Made by a program: the position numbers and the translations under genes | Notes under the pieces: generated by a model | The model's input: only the letters and a program-made list of their open reading frames with translations | Databases searched by the model: none | Told to the model about the DNA's origin: nothing | Assembly (NCBI GenBank): GCA_030430105.1 | Contig: JAUIFW010000062.1 | Location: 1 to 5,961, forward strand | Reading direction: 5' to 3' | Source of the DNA: a bacterium | GTDB taxonomy: Bacteria > Patescibacteria > Gracilibacteria > 1-14-2-50-48-13 | DNA: 5,961 nucleotides | Shown: piece by piece, positions 1 to 5,134 of the stretch | Layout of the letters: each line of letters begins with the position of its first letter | Numbering within the stretch: position 1 is the first letter of the stretch

Positions 1-3
1 GAG

Positions 4-804
4 ATGCGGTCGAAACAAGATAGGATACGCCTTGAGGAGGCAAGGGCGGAGATCACCAGATCCATTGCTGAACTTTTGGATCTAGGTAGCTCAGAATGGG
101 ATATTCCAGCGGTCTACTATGTGCGAAACACAGGGAGGCAGTTTGAGGCGGATAAGTATTTAGAGAAGCAAGATCGTGAAGAGCTAGAGGAGGAGGTGGA
201 GGGGCTGCTTGCGTTATATAAGGAGAAGGAGGAGCTTGAGAAGCAAAAACGCAACGCGGTACCTCAGCTGCAACTGGATGAGCTTACAAAAACAGTAGCA
301 TCGCAGCGAAACACGGTGCTTGGACAAGAGTCTTATGAGACCTATTCTGTCTTTTATCTTTTCAAAAGGCTGCTCGAAAAGGCAGAGCCCCTGCTAGGGG
401 ACCGGGCGACAAGAGATGTAGTATTTGAAGATCTCTACAATATCCTGCGCTATGTGACTTCTCACTTTGTAGGGGCTGGGATCATAGATCACAAGGAGAA
501 GAATCTGCTCATAAAAATTCATGCAACCATGGAGGAGCTGGATAAGTGTCTGCAGCATATTCGAAAGGAGAAGGGGGTAGGCAATTTTTCTCTTATGTAT
601 AGATTTCGTGAGGTGGCAGATGACGCGGGCATTGGTTTTGTAGAAGTAGATATCGATGCGAAGAGTGGTAATCGAGATTTACTGAGTGCGTATGATGGGT
701 CGGTAGATAGTATTACCCAGGCGCTTGAGGGTATGTTGTATCACATGGGTATCCCGCGTAGGGAGGAGGTATTCGGCCTTGATGAATCGCTCATCAAAAA
801 GTAG
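4..804 (+). CDS. Uncharacterised charged, partly coiled-coil protein; possibly 5'-partial
   Basis: I do not recognise this 266-residue protein. The stretch at about residues 45-85 is very rich in Glu, Lys and Leu in heptad-like order and probably forms a coiled coil. The second half (about 105-266) looks like a mixed alpha/beta globular domain, with a predicted helical segment around the sequence YNILRYVTSHFVGAGIIDHK (residues 145-164). No signal peptide or membrane segment is visible, so it is probably cytoplasmic. The ATG at position 4 is the first in frame, but the codon before it (GAG) is open to the window edge, so the true start may lie upstream. It ends in TAG 24 bases before murD and could be co-transcribed with it. 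The gene is real on length, codon use and absence of competing frames; no function can be assigned. Confidence 0.8.
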   Translation: MRSKQDRIRLEEARAEITRSIAELLDLGSSEWDIPAVYYVRNTGRQFEADKYLEKQDREELEEEVEGLLALYKEKEELEKQKRNAVPQLQLDELTKTVASQRNTVLGQESYETYSVFYLFKRLLEKAEPLLGDRATRDVVFEDLYNILRYVTSHFVGAGIIDHKEKNLLIKIHATMEELDKCLQHIRKEKGVGNFSLMYRFREVADDAGIGFVEVDIDAKSGNRDLLSAYDGSVDSITQALEGMLYHMGIPRREEVFGLDESLIKK

Positions 805-807
805 GAT
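779..807 (+). promoter_or_regulatory. Putative promoter for murD inside the end of the upstream gene
   Basis: TTGATG (779-784) and TAGGAT (802-807) are separated by exactly 17 bases, a sigma70-type arrangement with 4/6 matches in each box. The -10 box overlaps the TAG stop of the upstream gene. The distance from the -10 box to the murD ATG is 21 bases, the same as for the folC promoter, which uses the same TAGGAT hexamer. The call is inferred from sequence alone. Confidence 0.35.
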
Positions 808-828
808 AGGAGTATCTTTACGCAGGTT

Positions 829-2190
829 ATGAAAGACACGGATCAGATTGGGATTTTGGGATATGGCATGGAGGGGCAGGCAGTGCACGCCTATCTTCAC
901 AAGGAGGGATTTCGACATATCACGATTTTGGATAAAAAGGAGGTTTCGCCGAAATTTCCAGCAGCATGTGTTACGGGTGATACAGCTTTTGAGAACCTTG
1001 ACCGTTTTGACGTGCTTGTACGAAGTCCAGGCATATCTCCACTACATCCGGAAGTTCAAAAAGCAAAGGAGGAGGGGACGGCGCTAACTTCGCAGTTGGA
1101 GATATTTTTGGAACAATGCCCAGCTAAGGTAGTAGGGATCACAGGAACAAAGGGGAAGACAACGACCGCTTCTCTACTGGCACATATGCTTGGGGAGCAA
1201 GGGGTGGATGTTCATCTAGGAGGGAATATGGGTGCTCCTATGTTGGCGATGTTGGAGCAGGTATCGATGGAGTCGTTGGTGGTACTAGAGCTCTCAAGCT
1301 TTCAATTACAGCAACTTGGAAGAAGCCCGGCATGCGCTGTAGTGTTGGGAGTGACGAGAGAGCATATGGACTACCATGGGAGTATGGAGGAGTATGTGGA
1401 TGCAAAGGCGGAGCTGGTGAGGCATCAGGTCTCAGGTGACTGGAAGGTGGTCGTACAAGAAGGGGAGGTATGGGAGAAGTATGCCTCAAGTGGTGAAGGG
1501 GAGCTGTGTCTCATAGGTTCACAAGGGGGTGTGAAGCTGAGTGACGGAGGTACATTTGAAGGGGCCGAGGTATTGTATATAGAAGGCGACCTCATACAGT
1601 TAGGAGGATGGACCACAGCTGTTTCCAAGGTGCCTGTACGATCTAAAGCATTGCTGAGTAATTATCTGGCTTGTTTAGCCTGTGTACATAAGCTAGAGTT
1701 AGATATGGATCAGGCTGTGCAAAGTATGCAGTCCTTTGAAGGAGTGGCACATAGGATGCAAAAATTGGGAAAGAAAAAAGGCGTAACCTATTGGGATGAT
1801 GGTGCCGCCACTACTCCAGAGGCAACCATGGCAGCACTTGAGTCGTTTAAGGAGCCTGTTCTCTTGGTACTCGGAGGTGGTGAGAAGCATGCTGCGTTTG
1901 AAGCGCTTATAGAAAGGCTCTGGAATACAGAGTCACTAAAGGTGGTGGTGACTACTGGTGAGGCATGTGGCAAACGCATTGCAGGACTGATTGATGAGAA
2001 GGCAGAGGAGGAGTTCCCGCATTTTGTGCATATACACATCCCCTCCTATGAGGAGCTCCCTGAGACGATTACTGAGTTTGCAGAAAAGGGTATGCATGTG
2101 CTTTTGTCTCCAGCGTGCTCTAGCTTCGATGAGTTTGAAAACTACAAGGAGAGATCCAAAAAATTTCAGGACATTTTCGCGTCAAAATAG
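829..2190 (+). CDS. murD: UDP-N-acetylmuramoyl-L-alanine--D-glutamate ligase MurD
   Basis: MurD is a cytoplasmic ATP-dependent ligase that adds D-glutamate to UDP-MurNAc-L-Ala in peptidoglycan precursor synthesis. The 453 residues match the family length and its three domains. The N-terminal Rossmann-like domain starts IGILGYGMEGQA (7-18) and includes RSPGISP (65-71). The ATPase domain has the P-loop GTKGKTTT (106-113), ELSSFQL (154-160) and the REHMDYHGS segment with H179. K193 in YVDAKAEL sits where the family has its carbamylated lysine. The C-terminal domain has GVAHRM (305-310), the D-Glu-site lysine K353 in GGGEKHAAF, and SPACSSFDEF (427-436). One deviation is that the usual DSKAT(N) motif reads DDGAATTPEA (323-332), replacing a conserved lysine with Ala; this may be lineage-typical. 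The first ATG fits the family N-terminus; AGG at 822-824 is a weak ribosome site. It lies 24 bases after the upstream gene and ends in TAG. Confidence 0.96.
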   Translation: MKDTDQIGILGYGMEGQAVHAYLHKEGFRHITILDKKEVSPKFPAACVTGDTAFENLDRFDVLVRSPGISPLHPEVQKAKEEGTALTSQLEIFLEQCPAKVVGITGTKGKTTTASLLAHMLGEQGVDVHLGGNMGAPMLAMLEQVSMESLVVLELSSFQLQQLGRSPACAVVLGVTREHMDYHGSMEEYVDAKAELVRHQVSGDWKVVVQEGEVWEKYASSGEGELCLIGSQGGVKLSDGGTFEGAEVLYIEGDLIQLGGWTTAVSKVPVRSKALLSNYLACLACVHKLELDMDQAVQSMQSFEGVAHRMQKLGKKKGVTYWDDGAATTPEATMAALESFKEPVLLVLGGGEKHAAFEALIERLWNTESLKVVVTTGEACGKRIAGLIDEKAEEEFPHFVHIHIPSYEELPETITEFAEKGMHVLLSPACSSFDEFENYKERSKKFQDIFASK

Positions 2191-2215
2191 TACTACACAT
2201 AATAAATAAAATATA

Positions 2216-2231
2216 GGAAGCAAAAGCTTCC
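2216..2231 (+). terminator. Hairpin after murD, weak terminator candidate
   Basis: GGAAGC-AAAA-GCTTCC forms a perfect 6-bp stem with a 4-base loop, 25 bases after the murD stop. No T-run follows on the plus strand (the next bases are CACGG), so it does not meet the usual rho-independent pattern. It may slow or process the transcript instead. Confidence 0.3.
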
Positions 2232-2248
2232 CACGGAGAACATGTGTC

Positions 2249-2263
2249 ATAGTATACTATAAT
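2249..2263 (+). promoter_or_regulatory. Consensus -10 box overlapped by a 12-bp palindrome
   Basis: TATAAT at 2258-2263 is a perfect sigma70 -10 hexamer, 26 bases before the ATG of the small gene at 2290. No good -35 box exists at 16-18 bases upstream (best is GGAGAA-like). The perfect palindrome ATAGTATACTAT (2249-2260) overlaps the -10 box, and a second ATAGTA follows at 2268-2273. A promoter with weak -35 and an overlapping palindrome suggests control by a DNA-binding protein, but this is inference. Confidence 0.5.
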
Positions 2264-2289
2264 CTCGATAGTAAAAATAAACACACACT

Positions 2290-2421
2290 ATGAACACATT
2301 CTCGAGAAAAACAGTACTGAGCTGGGGGCTTATGAGTCTCTTCCTCCTAGGGATGATCTGCACGCCGACAGGTCTACTTAGCATGGGCGAGGTGCACGCT
2401 ACGCACATCGCTTCCAAGTAA
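2290..2421 (+). CDS. Small signal-peptide-like protein, 43 residues, unknown function
   Basis: The frame encodes 43 residues. It has a basic start (MNTFSRKTVL), a hydrophobic core of about 18-20 residues (roughly VLSWGLMSLFLLGMICTPTG, residues 9-28), then a short polar tail. VHA at residues 35-37 fits the AxA-type rule for signal peptidase I, which would release only six residues; the segment could equally stay as a membrane anchor. The cysteine at 24 is not in a good lipobox. No Shine-Dalgarno precedes the ATG (the leader is A-rich: AAATAAACACACACT), but a consensus -10 box lies 26 bases upstream. It ends in TAA 19 bases before the next gene, suggesting one transcript. The gene is too short for homology by eye; it is supported by its promoter, position and classic signal-like composition. 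Confidence 0.55.
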   Translation: MNTFSRKTVLSWGLMSLFLLGMICTPTGLLSMGEVHATHIASK

Positions 2422-2440
2422 TCTGATAGAGGATATTCCC

Positions 2441-2896
2441 ATGTCATCTCTTGATCCGACTCTCGTACCGAGAAGTTTTGTAAAAGCCACGGTTGTGGAG
2501 GGCTTCGAAGGGTATTCGCTCATCGTTGGTATGACCTTGGTGACGATCATTGTTGTGTGTGTGATCGCGTACCTACATGTGTCAGTTGTCTATAAGCCAG
2601 ACACTATTGTGCTGCGAGATATCGATAGAGCAAAAATCAAGAAGGTGAAGGGGCTGCTTCATGTCCCCTGCGAAAAGCTTCCCTTTGGTATAGAGGATGT
2701 AGAGTATATAGCCTTCCTCTCAGAAGGAAGAATAACGATGCTGGCTCAAGTACTCGATGCAATAGAGGAAGGTGGCGTACATACATTCCTATGTGAAGAA
2801 GTTCCACTAGGAGACGAAGTCATAGAGTGGAAGGGAAATCTCGATGTCGCATCGAGCAACAAACTTCTCTCTTCCTTTAGCTTCCTAGACACATAA
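2441..2896 (+). CDS. Single-pass membrane protein of unknown function, 151 residues
   Basis: I do not recognise the family. Residues 1-24 are a short, mildly polar N-terminus. Residues about 25-47 (YSLIVGMTLVTIIVVCVIAY onward) form one strongly hydrophobic transmembrane helix. The following stretch has several Lys and Arg (KPDTIVLRDIDRAKIKKVKG), which by the positive-inside rule places the roughly 100-residue C-terminal domain in the cytoplasm. That domain is alternating hydrophobic and acidic and looks folded. The start is supported by a good Shine-Dalgarno, AGAGGA at 2428-2433, seven bases before the ATG. It sits 19 bases after the small signal-peptide-like gene, so the two probably form an operon. 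A GC-rich hairpin begins two bases after the TAA stop. Confidence 0.8.
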   Translation: MSSLDPTLVPRSFVKATVVEGFEGYSLIVGMTLVTIIVVCVIAYLHVSVVYKPDTIVLRDIDRAKIKKVKGLLHVPCEKLPFGIEDVEYIAFLSEGRITMLAQVLDAIEEGGVHTFLCEEVPLGDEVIEWKGNLDVASSNKLLSSFSFLDT

Positions 2897-2898
2897 AA

Positions 2899-2918
2899 CG
2901 CCCACAAGTATGTGGGCG
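2899..2918 (-). terminator. Terminator hairpin between convergent genes
   Basis: CGCCCACA-AGTA-TGTGGGCG is a perfect 8-bp GC-rich stem with a 4-base loop. Read on the minus strand it is followed by TTTT, so it fits a rho-independent terminator for the pyrophosphatase gene, whose stop lies 58 bases away. On the plus strand it comes two bases after the stop of the membrane-protein gene but is followed only by AATTAATAA, so it may act weakly in both directions. Confidence 0.7.
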
Positions 2919-2933
2919 AATTAATAACCTAAT

Positions 2934-2973
2934 AATGAATAATTACTAAGTAGTAATTAAGGAATTATTCATT
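2934..2973. repeat. AT-rich interrupted inverted repeat in the convergent spacer
   Basis: AATGAATAATT (2934-2944) is the exact inverse complement of AATTATTCATT (2963-2973). Nested inside, AATTACTA (2941-2948) pairs exactly with TAGTAATT (2951-2958). The two share four bases, so the structure is either a long stem with a one-sided bulge or two alternative folds. It lies between two stronger hairpins and probably belongs to the terminator region. Confidence 0.6.
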
Positions 2974-2995
2974 CACTATTCGCTTGCGAATAGTG
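2974..2995 (-). terminator. Hairpin overlapping the 3' end of the pyrophosphatase gene
   Basis: CACTATTCGC (2974-2983) and GCGAATAGTG (2986-2995) are perfect inverse complements separated by two bases. The stem includes the last codons and the TAG stop of the pyrophosphatase gene. It is followed on the minus strand by AT-rich sequence without a clean T-run, so it may protect the mRNA 3' end or assist termination rather than be the main terminator. Confidence 0.4.
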
Positions 2996-3527
2996 CCTTA
3001 TGGTCTTCCATCCCCTTCGTAATCTTTCCAAAGGCCTCTTCCTTAGAGAGGAATCCTTTTACCTCCACGTCCTTTCCTTTGATCTTCTTATAGTAGGCGA
3101 AGTAGTATTCCATCTGCTTGCGGAAGTGCGCAGGGAAATCTTCGATTGAGTTCACTTCTCGAAGTCGCTCATCATCTACAGGTACGCAGACGATCTTGTC
3201 ATCCTTTTCTCCACTGTCGATCATCTCAAGCATACCAAGCACCTGGCATCGTACAAGTACGCCCTGGTCAATAGGGTAGCTTGCTACCACGATGGCATCA
3301 GCAGGGTCATTATCATCAGAGTTCCAGCACTGAGGAACAAATCCATAGTTGGTAGGGAAAGGCATCGGCGCGTAGTTGACACGATCTAGTGCAAAGATTC
3401 CAAGGTCGTGGTCATACTCATACTTCATATGACTTCCCTCTGGGATTTCAATAATCACATTAATTTCCTCAGGAACCTTATCTCCTGTGGGGATACGATG
3501 ATATAGGTTATCCATAGCAGTGCTCAT
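2976..3527 (-). CDS. ppa: Inorganic pyrophosphatase, family I (soluble)
   Basis: This cytoplasmic Mg-dependent enzyme hydrolyses pyrophosphate to phosphate and so pulls biosynthetic reactions such as tRNA charging and nucleic acid synthesis forward. The 183 residues are normal for the bacterial family. Aligned by motif to the E. coli enzyme, the active-site set is present: E27, K35 and E37 in IPEGSHMKYEYD, R49, the NYGFVP segment (60-65), the metal-binding aspartates D72, D74 and D77 in DNDPAD, D104, D109 and K111, and Y146-K147. The only departure is Ala at position 76, where the family signature usually has a large aliphatic residue. It is transcribed convergently to the membrane-protein gene and divergently from the folC-like gene. 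The ATG at 3527 fits the family N-terminus; there is no Shine-Dalgarno and the inferred leader is only about 11 bases. Confidence 0.96.
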   Translation of the reverse strand: MSTAMDNLYHRIPTGDKVPEEINVIIEIPEGSHMKYEYDHDLGIFALDRVNYAPMPFPTNYGFVPQCWNSDDNDPADAIVVASYPIDQGVLVRCQVLGMLEMIDSGEKDDKIVCVPVDDERLREVNSIEDFPAHFRKQMEYYFAYYKKIKGKDVEVKGFLSKEEAFGKITKGMEDHKALFASE

Positions 3528-3544
3528 TTAAGTAATATGGCGCA

Positions 3545-3573
3545 AGTTTAGGCTGTTTTCAGAGAGGGGTCAA
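3545..3573 (-). promoter_or_regulatory. Promoter for the pyrophosphatase gene
   Basis: On the minus strand TTGACC (3573-3568) and TAAACT (3550-3545) are separated by exactly 17 bases; the -35 matches 5/6 and the -10 matches 4/6 of the sigma70 consensus. The start point would be near 3538, leaving about 11 untranslated bases and no room for a normal ribosome site. The position and spacing make it a good candidate. Confidence 0.6.
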
Positions 3574-3577
3574 ATAC

Positions 3578-3605
3578 TTGCACCGATTCTCTGTTGTTAT
3601 AGGAT
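3578..3605 (+). promoter_or_regulatory. Promoter for the folC-like gene, back-to-back with the ppa promoter
   Basis: TTGCAC (3578-3583) and TAGGAT (3600-3605) are 16 bases apart, each with 4/6 consensus matches. The -10 box ends 21 bases before the folC ATG, so the leader would be about 15 bases. Its -35 box is only four bases from the -35 box of the divergent ppa promoter, so the two polymerase sites overlap and may compete. Confidence 0.45.
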
Positions 3606-3626
3606 ACCAACACACTATCGAGCACC

Positions 3627-5000
3627 ATGAATTACACGCAGTACCAGCAAGACGTAGAGCGACTCTATGCATATATCACGGAAGACAAGGCGCAGAAGCC
3701 AGAGATCACAGAGGAGTCTGTTCGTATTGGTGATGAGCAGATTGTTATCAATAGACGCTCCACCAAGAATCTCCAGGCTACGCAGAAGCTGCTTGATGCA
3801 TTGCATTTGAGTACCCCTACGGTGCCAGTCGTACAGGTGCGAGGTACGAGTGGGAAAGGATCACTAGCTACTTCGCTGCACCTTGAACTGGAGCGTCAGG
3901 GGGTGCGAGTGGGAAGTTATGTTGGGCCTCATGTGGTCAGTGTGCTGGAGCGCTATCGTATTGGGGGAAGTGTTCCTTCCTTCGCGATATTTCACCAGGC
4001 AATGGAAGAGGTTGGTGCAGAGGTAGATCGACTTATGGAGCAGGGGGTGCGGGTGCCATATATTGGCATACTGTTTGCACTGGGGCTTTGGCTGTTTCGA
4101 GAGGAGCAGGTAGAGATCTTGGTGATCGAGGTAGGTGCGGGTGGTCGCTATGACATACCTGCGCAGTTGCTCGGGGATCTCGTCTTGCAGACCACGGTAT
4201 CCAAGGATCACTTTGGATTTTTAGGAAACTCGCTGGAAGCGCTCATGTATCACGATACGGGCGCGCTCAAGGAAGGAAGCACTTTTATTACGAGTGTTTC
4301 CCAGGAGCACTTGCTGAGCTTGGCAAAAAAGGAGGTGGAACATCAGGGCGTGAAGTTTGAGGTGGCAAGTTCTGGAGGGGCAGGTCTTAGGGATCAGGGC
4401 TTAGGTCTTGGGTTACAGAAGAAGGAGCTATCCTTGCTTGAAGCTGCATTGCAGCACATAGTTCCCCTGCTCCCCAACCACACACTAGTAGTATCCCCAA
4501 GTCCTAAGACCCAGGACCTAAGCCCTAAGACCTCATTCTTCCCTGCTCGTCTTCAGTTGCTTCAAAAGAATCCCTATATCCTCGTCGACGGCGCACACAA
4601 TCCGGAGAAGATGGCGTACTTGGCAGCGCATATTCGTCATATTCAGGAAGAGGAGCACCTTGAGCAAGTGCTGGTGTTGTGTAGTACGCTTGAATCAAAG
4701 GATGCAGGGGAGTTGTTTCACCCACTGTTTCCTTTGGTAGATGAATTCTATGCGACGACAGTAACGAGTATAAAGGGGAGGAAGTTTAAGGGAGCGAGAG
4801 CTCTCGCGGATGAGCTTATGCATCATACGTATCCGCCCTCCGTACATATGGCACCGACCTACAGTATGGGGTATGCGCAGGCAAAGAAGGTTCTCGGCCC
4901 CAAAGACCTGCTTGTGGTGACGGGGTCGCTCTATCTTGCTGGAGAAATTTTAAAAGTAGAATTTGGTGAGGAGGCTATTCTCCAAGAGATGCAGGCCTAA
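3627..5000 (+). CDS. folC: FolC-like folylpolyglutamate/dihydrofolate synthase (Mur-ligase fold)
   Basis: FolC enzymes use ATP to attach glutamate to folates (and, in bifunctional forms, to dihydropteroate) in the cytoplasm. The 457 residues show the family order: P-loop VRGTSGKGS (71-79), GPHVVSVLERYRIGG (100-114, the SPH...ER.R..G motif), IEVGAGGRYD (167-176), KDHFGFLG (193-200), FFPARLQLL (304-312), the C-terminal DGAHNP (321-326) and VTGSLYLAGE (431-440). Two features are odd. The EKAGI motif, whose lysine is carbamylated in studied FolC proteins, reads HDTGALK (209-215), so Asp replaces that lysine. Two low-complexity peptides, residues 253-263 and 292-303, are encoded by inverted-repeat DNA and look inserted. 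It has its own promoter and a weak ribosome site. Folate specificity is inferred; a related Mur-ligase-fold enzyme with another substrate is possible. Confidence 0.85.
   Translation: MNYTQYQQDVERLYAYITEDKAQKPEITEESVRIGDEQIVINRRSTKNLQATQKLLDALHLSTPTVPVVQVRGTSGKGSLATSLHLELERQGVRVGSYVGPHVVSVLERYRIGGSVPSFAIFHQAMEEVGAEVDRLMEQGVRVPYIGILFALGLWLFREEQVEILVIEVGAGGRYDIPAQLLGDLVLQTTVSKDHFGFLGNSLEALMYHDTGALKEGSTFITSVSQEHLLSLAKKEVEHQGVKFEVASSGGAGLRDQGLGLGLQKKELSLLEAALQHIVPLLPNHTLVVSPSPKTQDLSPKTSFFPARLQLLQKNPYILVDGAHNPEKMAYLAAHIRHIQEEEHLEQVLVLCSTLESKDAGELFHPLFPLVDEFYATTVTSIKGRKFKGARALADELMHHTYPPSVHMAPTYSMGYAQAKKVLGPKDLLVVTGSLYLAGEILKVEFGEEAILQEMQA
4382..4533. repeat. In-frame inverted repeat pair with CTTAGG/CCTAAG units inside folC
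   Basis: AGGTCTTAGGG (4382-4392) is the exact inverse complement of CCCTAAGACCT (4523-4533). GGGCTTAGGTCTTGGG (4397-4412) pairs with CCCAGGACCTAAGCCC (4510-4525) at 15/16, and the one mismatch is a G-U pair in RNA. The right arm also holds a direct repeat, CCTAAGACC at 4504-4512 and 4524-4532. The arms are about 97 bases apart and both stay in frame, encoding GLRDQGLGLGL and SPKTQDLSPKTS in loops either side of a family-typical helix. They resemble an intragenic palindromic element rather than folC sequence. Confidence 0.75.
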
Positions 5001-5023
5001 ATGAAAAAAACACAAAAAAGTGC

Positions 5024-5052
5024 TTGAAGGTGAACATAAGTACACCTAGTAT
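5024..5052 (+). promoter_or_regulatory. lexA promoter
   Basis: TTGAAG (5024-5029) and TAGTAT (5047-5052) are separated by 17 bases, with 4/6 matches in each box. The -10 box exactly fills the gap between two operator-like palindromes. The start point would fall near 5059, which rules out the in-frame ATG codons at 5051 and 5057 as translation starts from this promoter. Confidence 0.6.
5029..5046 (+). promoter_or_regulatory. LexA-like operator 1
   Basis: GGTGAACATAAGTACACC is an 18-bp imperfect palindrome (GGTG-N10-CACC) filling the -35/-10 spacer. Its core GAACATAAGTAC differs by one base from the GAAC-N4-GTTC core of the SOS box known from Gram-positive bacteria. It is probably bound by the LexA protein encoded just downstream. 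Confidence 0.65.
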
Positions 5053-5070
5053 GGTGATGAAGTTATCACC
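5053..5070 (+). promoter_or_regulatory. LexA-like operator 2
   Basis: GGTGATGAAGTTATCACC is an 18-bp palindrome with perfect 6-bp arms (GGTGAT/ATCACC), beginning one base after the -10 box and covering the expected start point. It shares the GGTGA and CACC ends and the total length with operator 1; the centres are 24 bp apart. Binding here would block transcription. Confidence 0.65.
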
Positions 5071-5081
5071 TAATGAGCACT

Positions 5082-5121
5082 CCATGCAGCAAACGTACCC
5101 TACGCCAACCACCATGCAGCA
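5082..5121 (+). repeat. Direct repeat CCATGCAGCA in the lexA leader
   Basis: CCATGCAGCA occurs at 5082-5091 and 5112-5121, offset by 30 bases, so both copies contain an ATG in the LexA frame (5084 and 5114). They are alternative start codons without a good ribosome site, or remnants of a small duplication. Confidence 0.5.
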
Positions 5122-5134
5122 GGTGGGAGCACCT
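5121..5134 (+). promoter_or_regulatory. lexA ribosome binding site within a small palindrome
   Basis: GGGAG (5125-5129) lies five bases before the ATG at 5135 and is the best ribosome site in the leader; it decides the start chosen here. It is embedded in AGGTG-GGAG-CACCT, a 5-bp stem with a 4-base loop, so the site may be partly hidden in RNA. The GGTG/CACC halves resemble the operator arms but with 4 rather than 10 bases between. Confidence 0.45.

Noticed and set aside
1238..2039. Open frames on the minus strand within murD
   Set aside because: They are short, low-complexity, overlap a clear enzyme gene and have no promoter or ribosome site.
3290..3320. Ala76 in the pyrophosphatase signature DNDPAD as evidence of inactivity
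   Set aside because: All metal-binding aspartates and other active-site residues are kept; the changed position is not catalytic.
5001..5027. Nine-codon frame (MKKTQKSA, stop TGA) right after folC, a possible leader peptide for lexA
   Set aside because: It lies upstream of the inferred lexA start point, has no ribosome site, and its bases are mostly an A-run; chance is the better explanation.
5051..5134. Longer LexA start at ATG 5051, 5057, 5084 or 5114
   Set aside because: 5051 and 5057 fall at or before the inferred transcription start; 5084 and 5114 lack a ribosome site. 5084 remains possible if the N-terminal PTP-rich extension is real.
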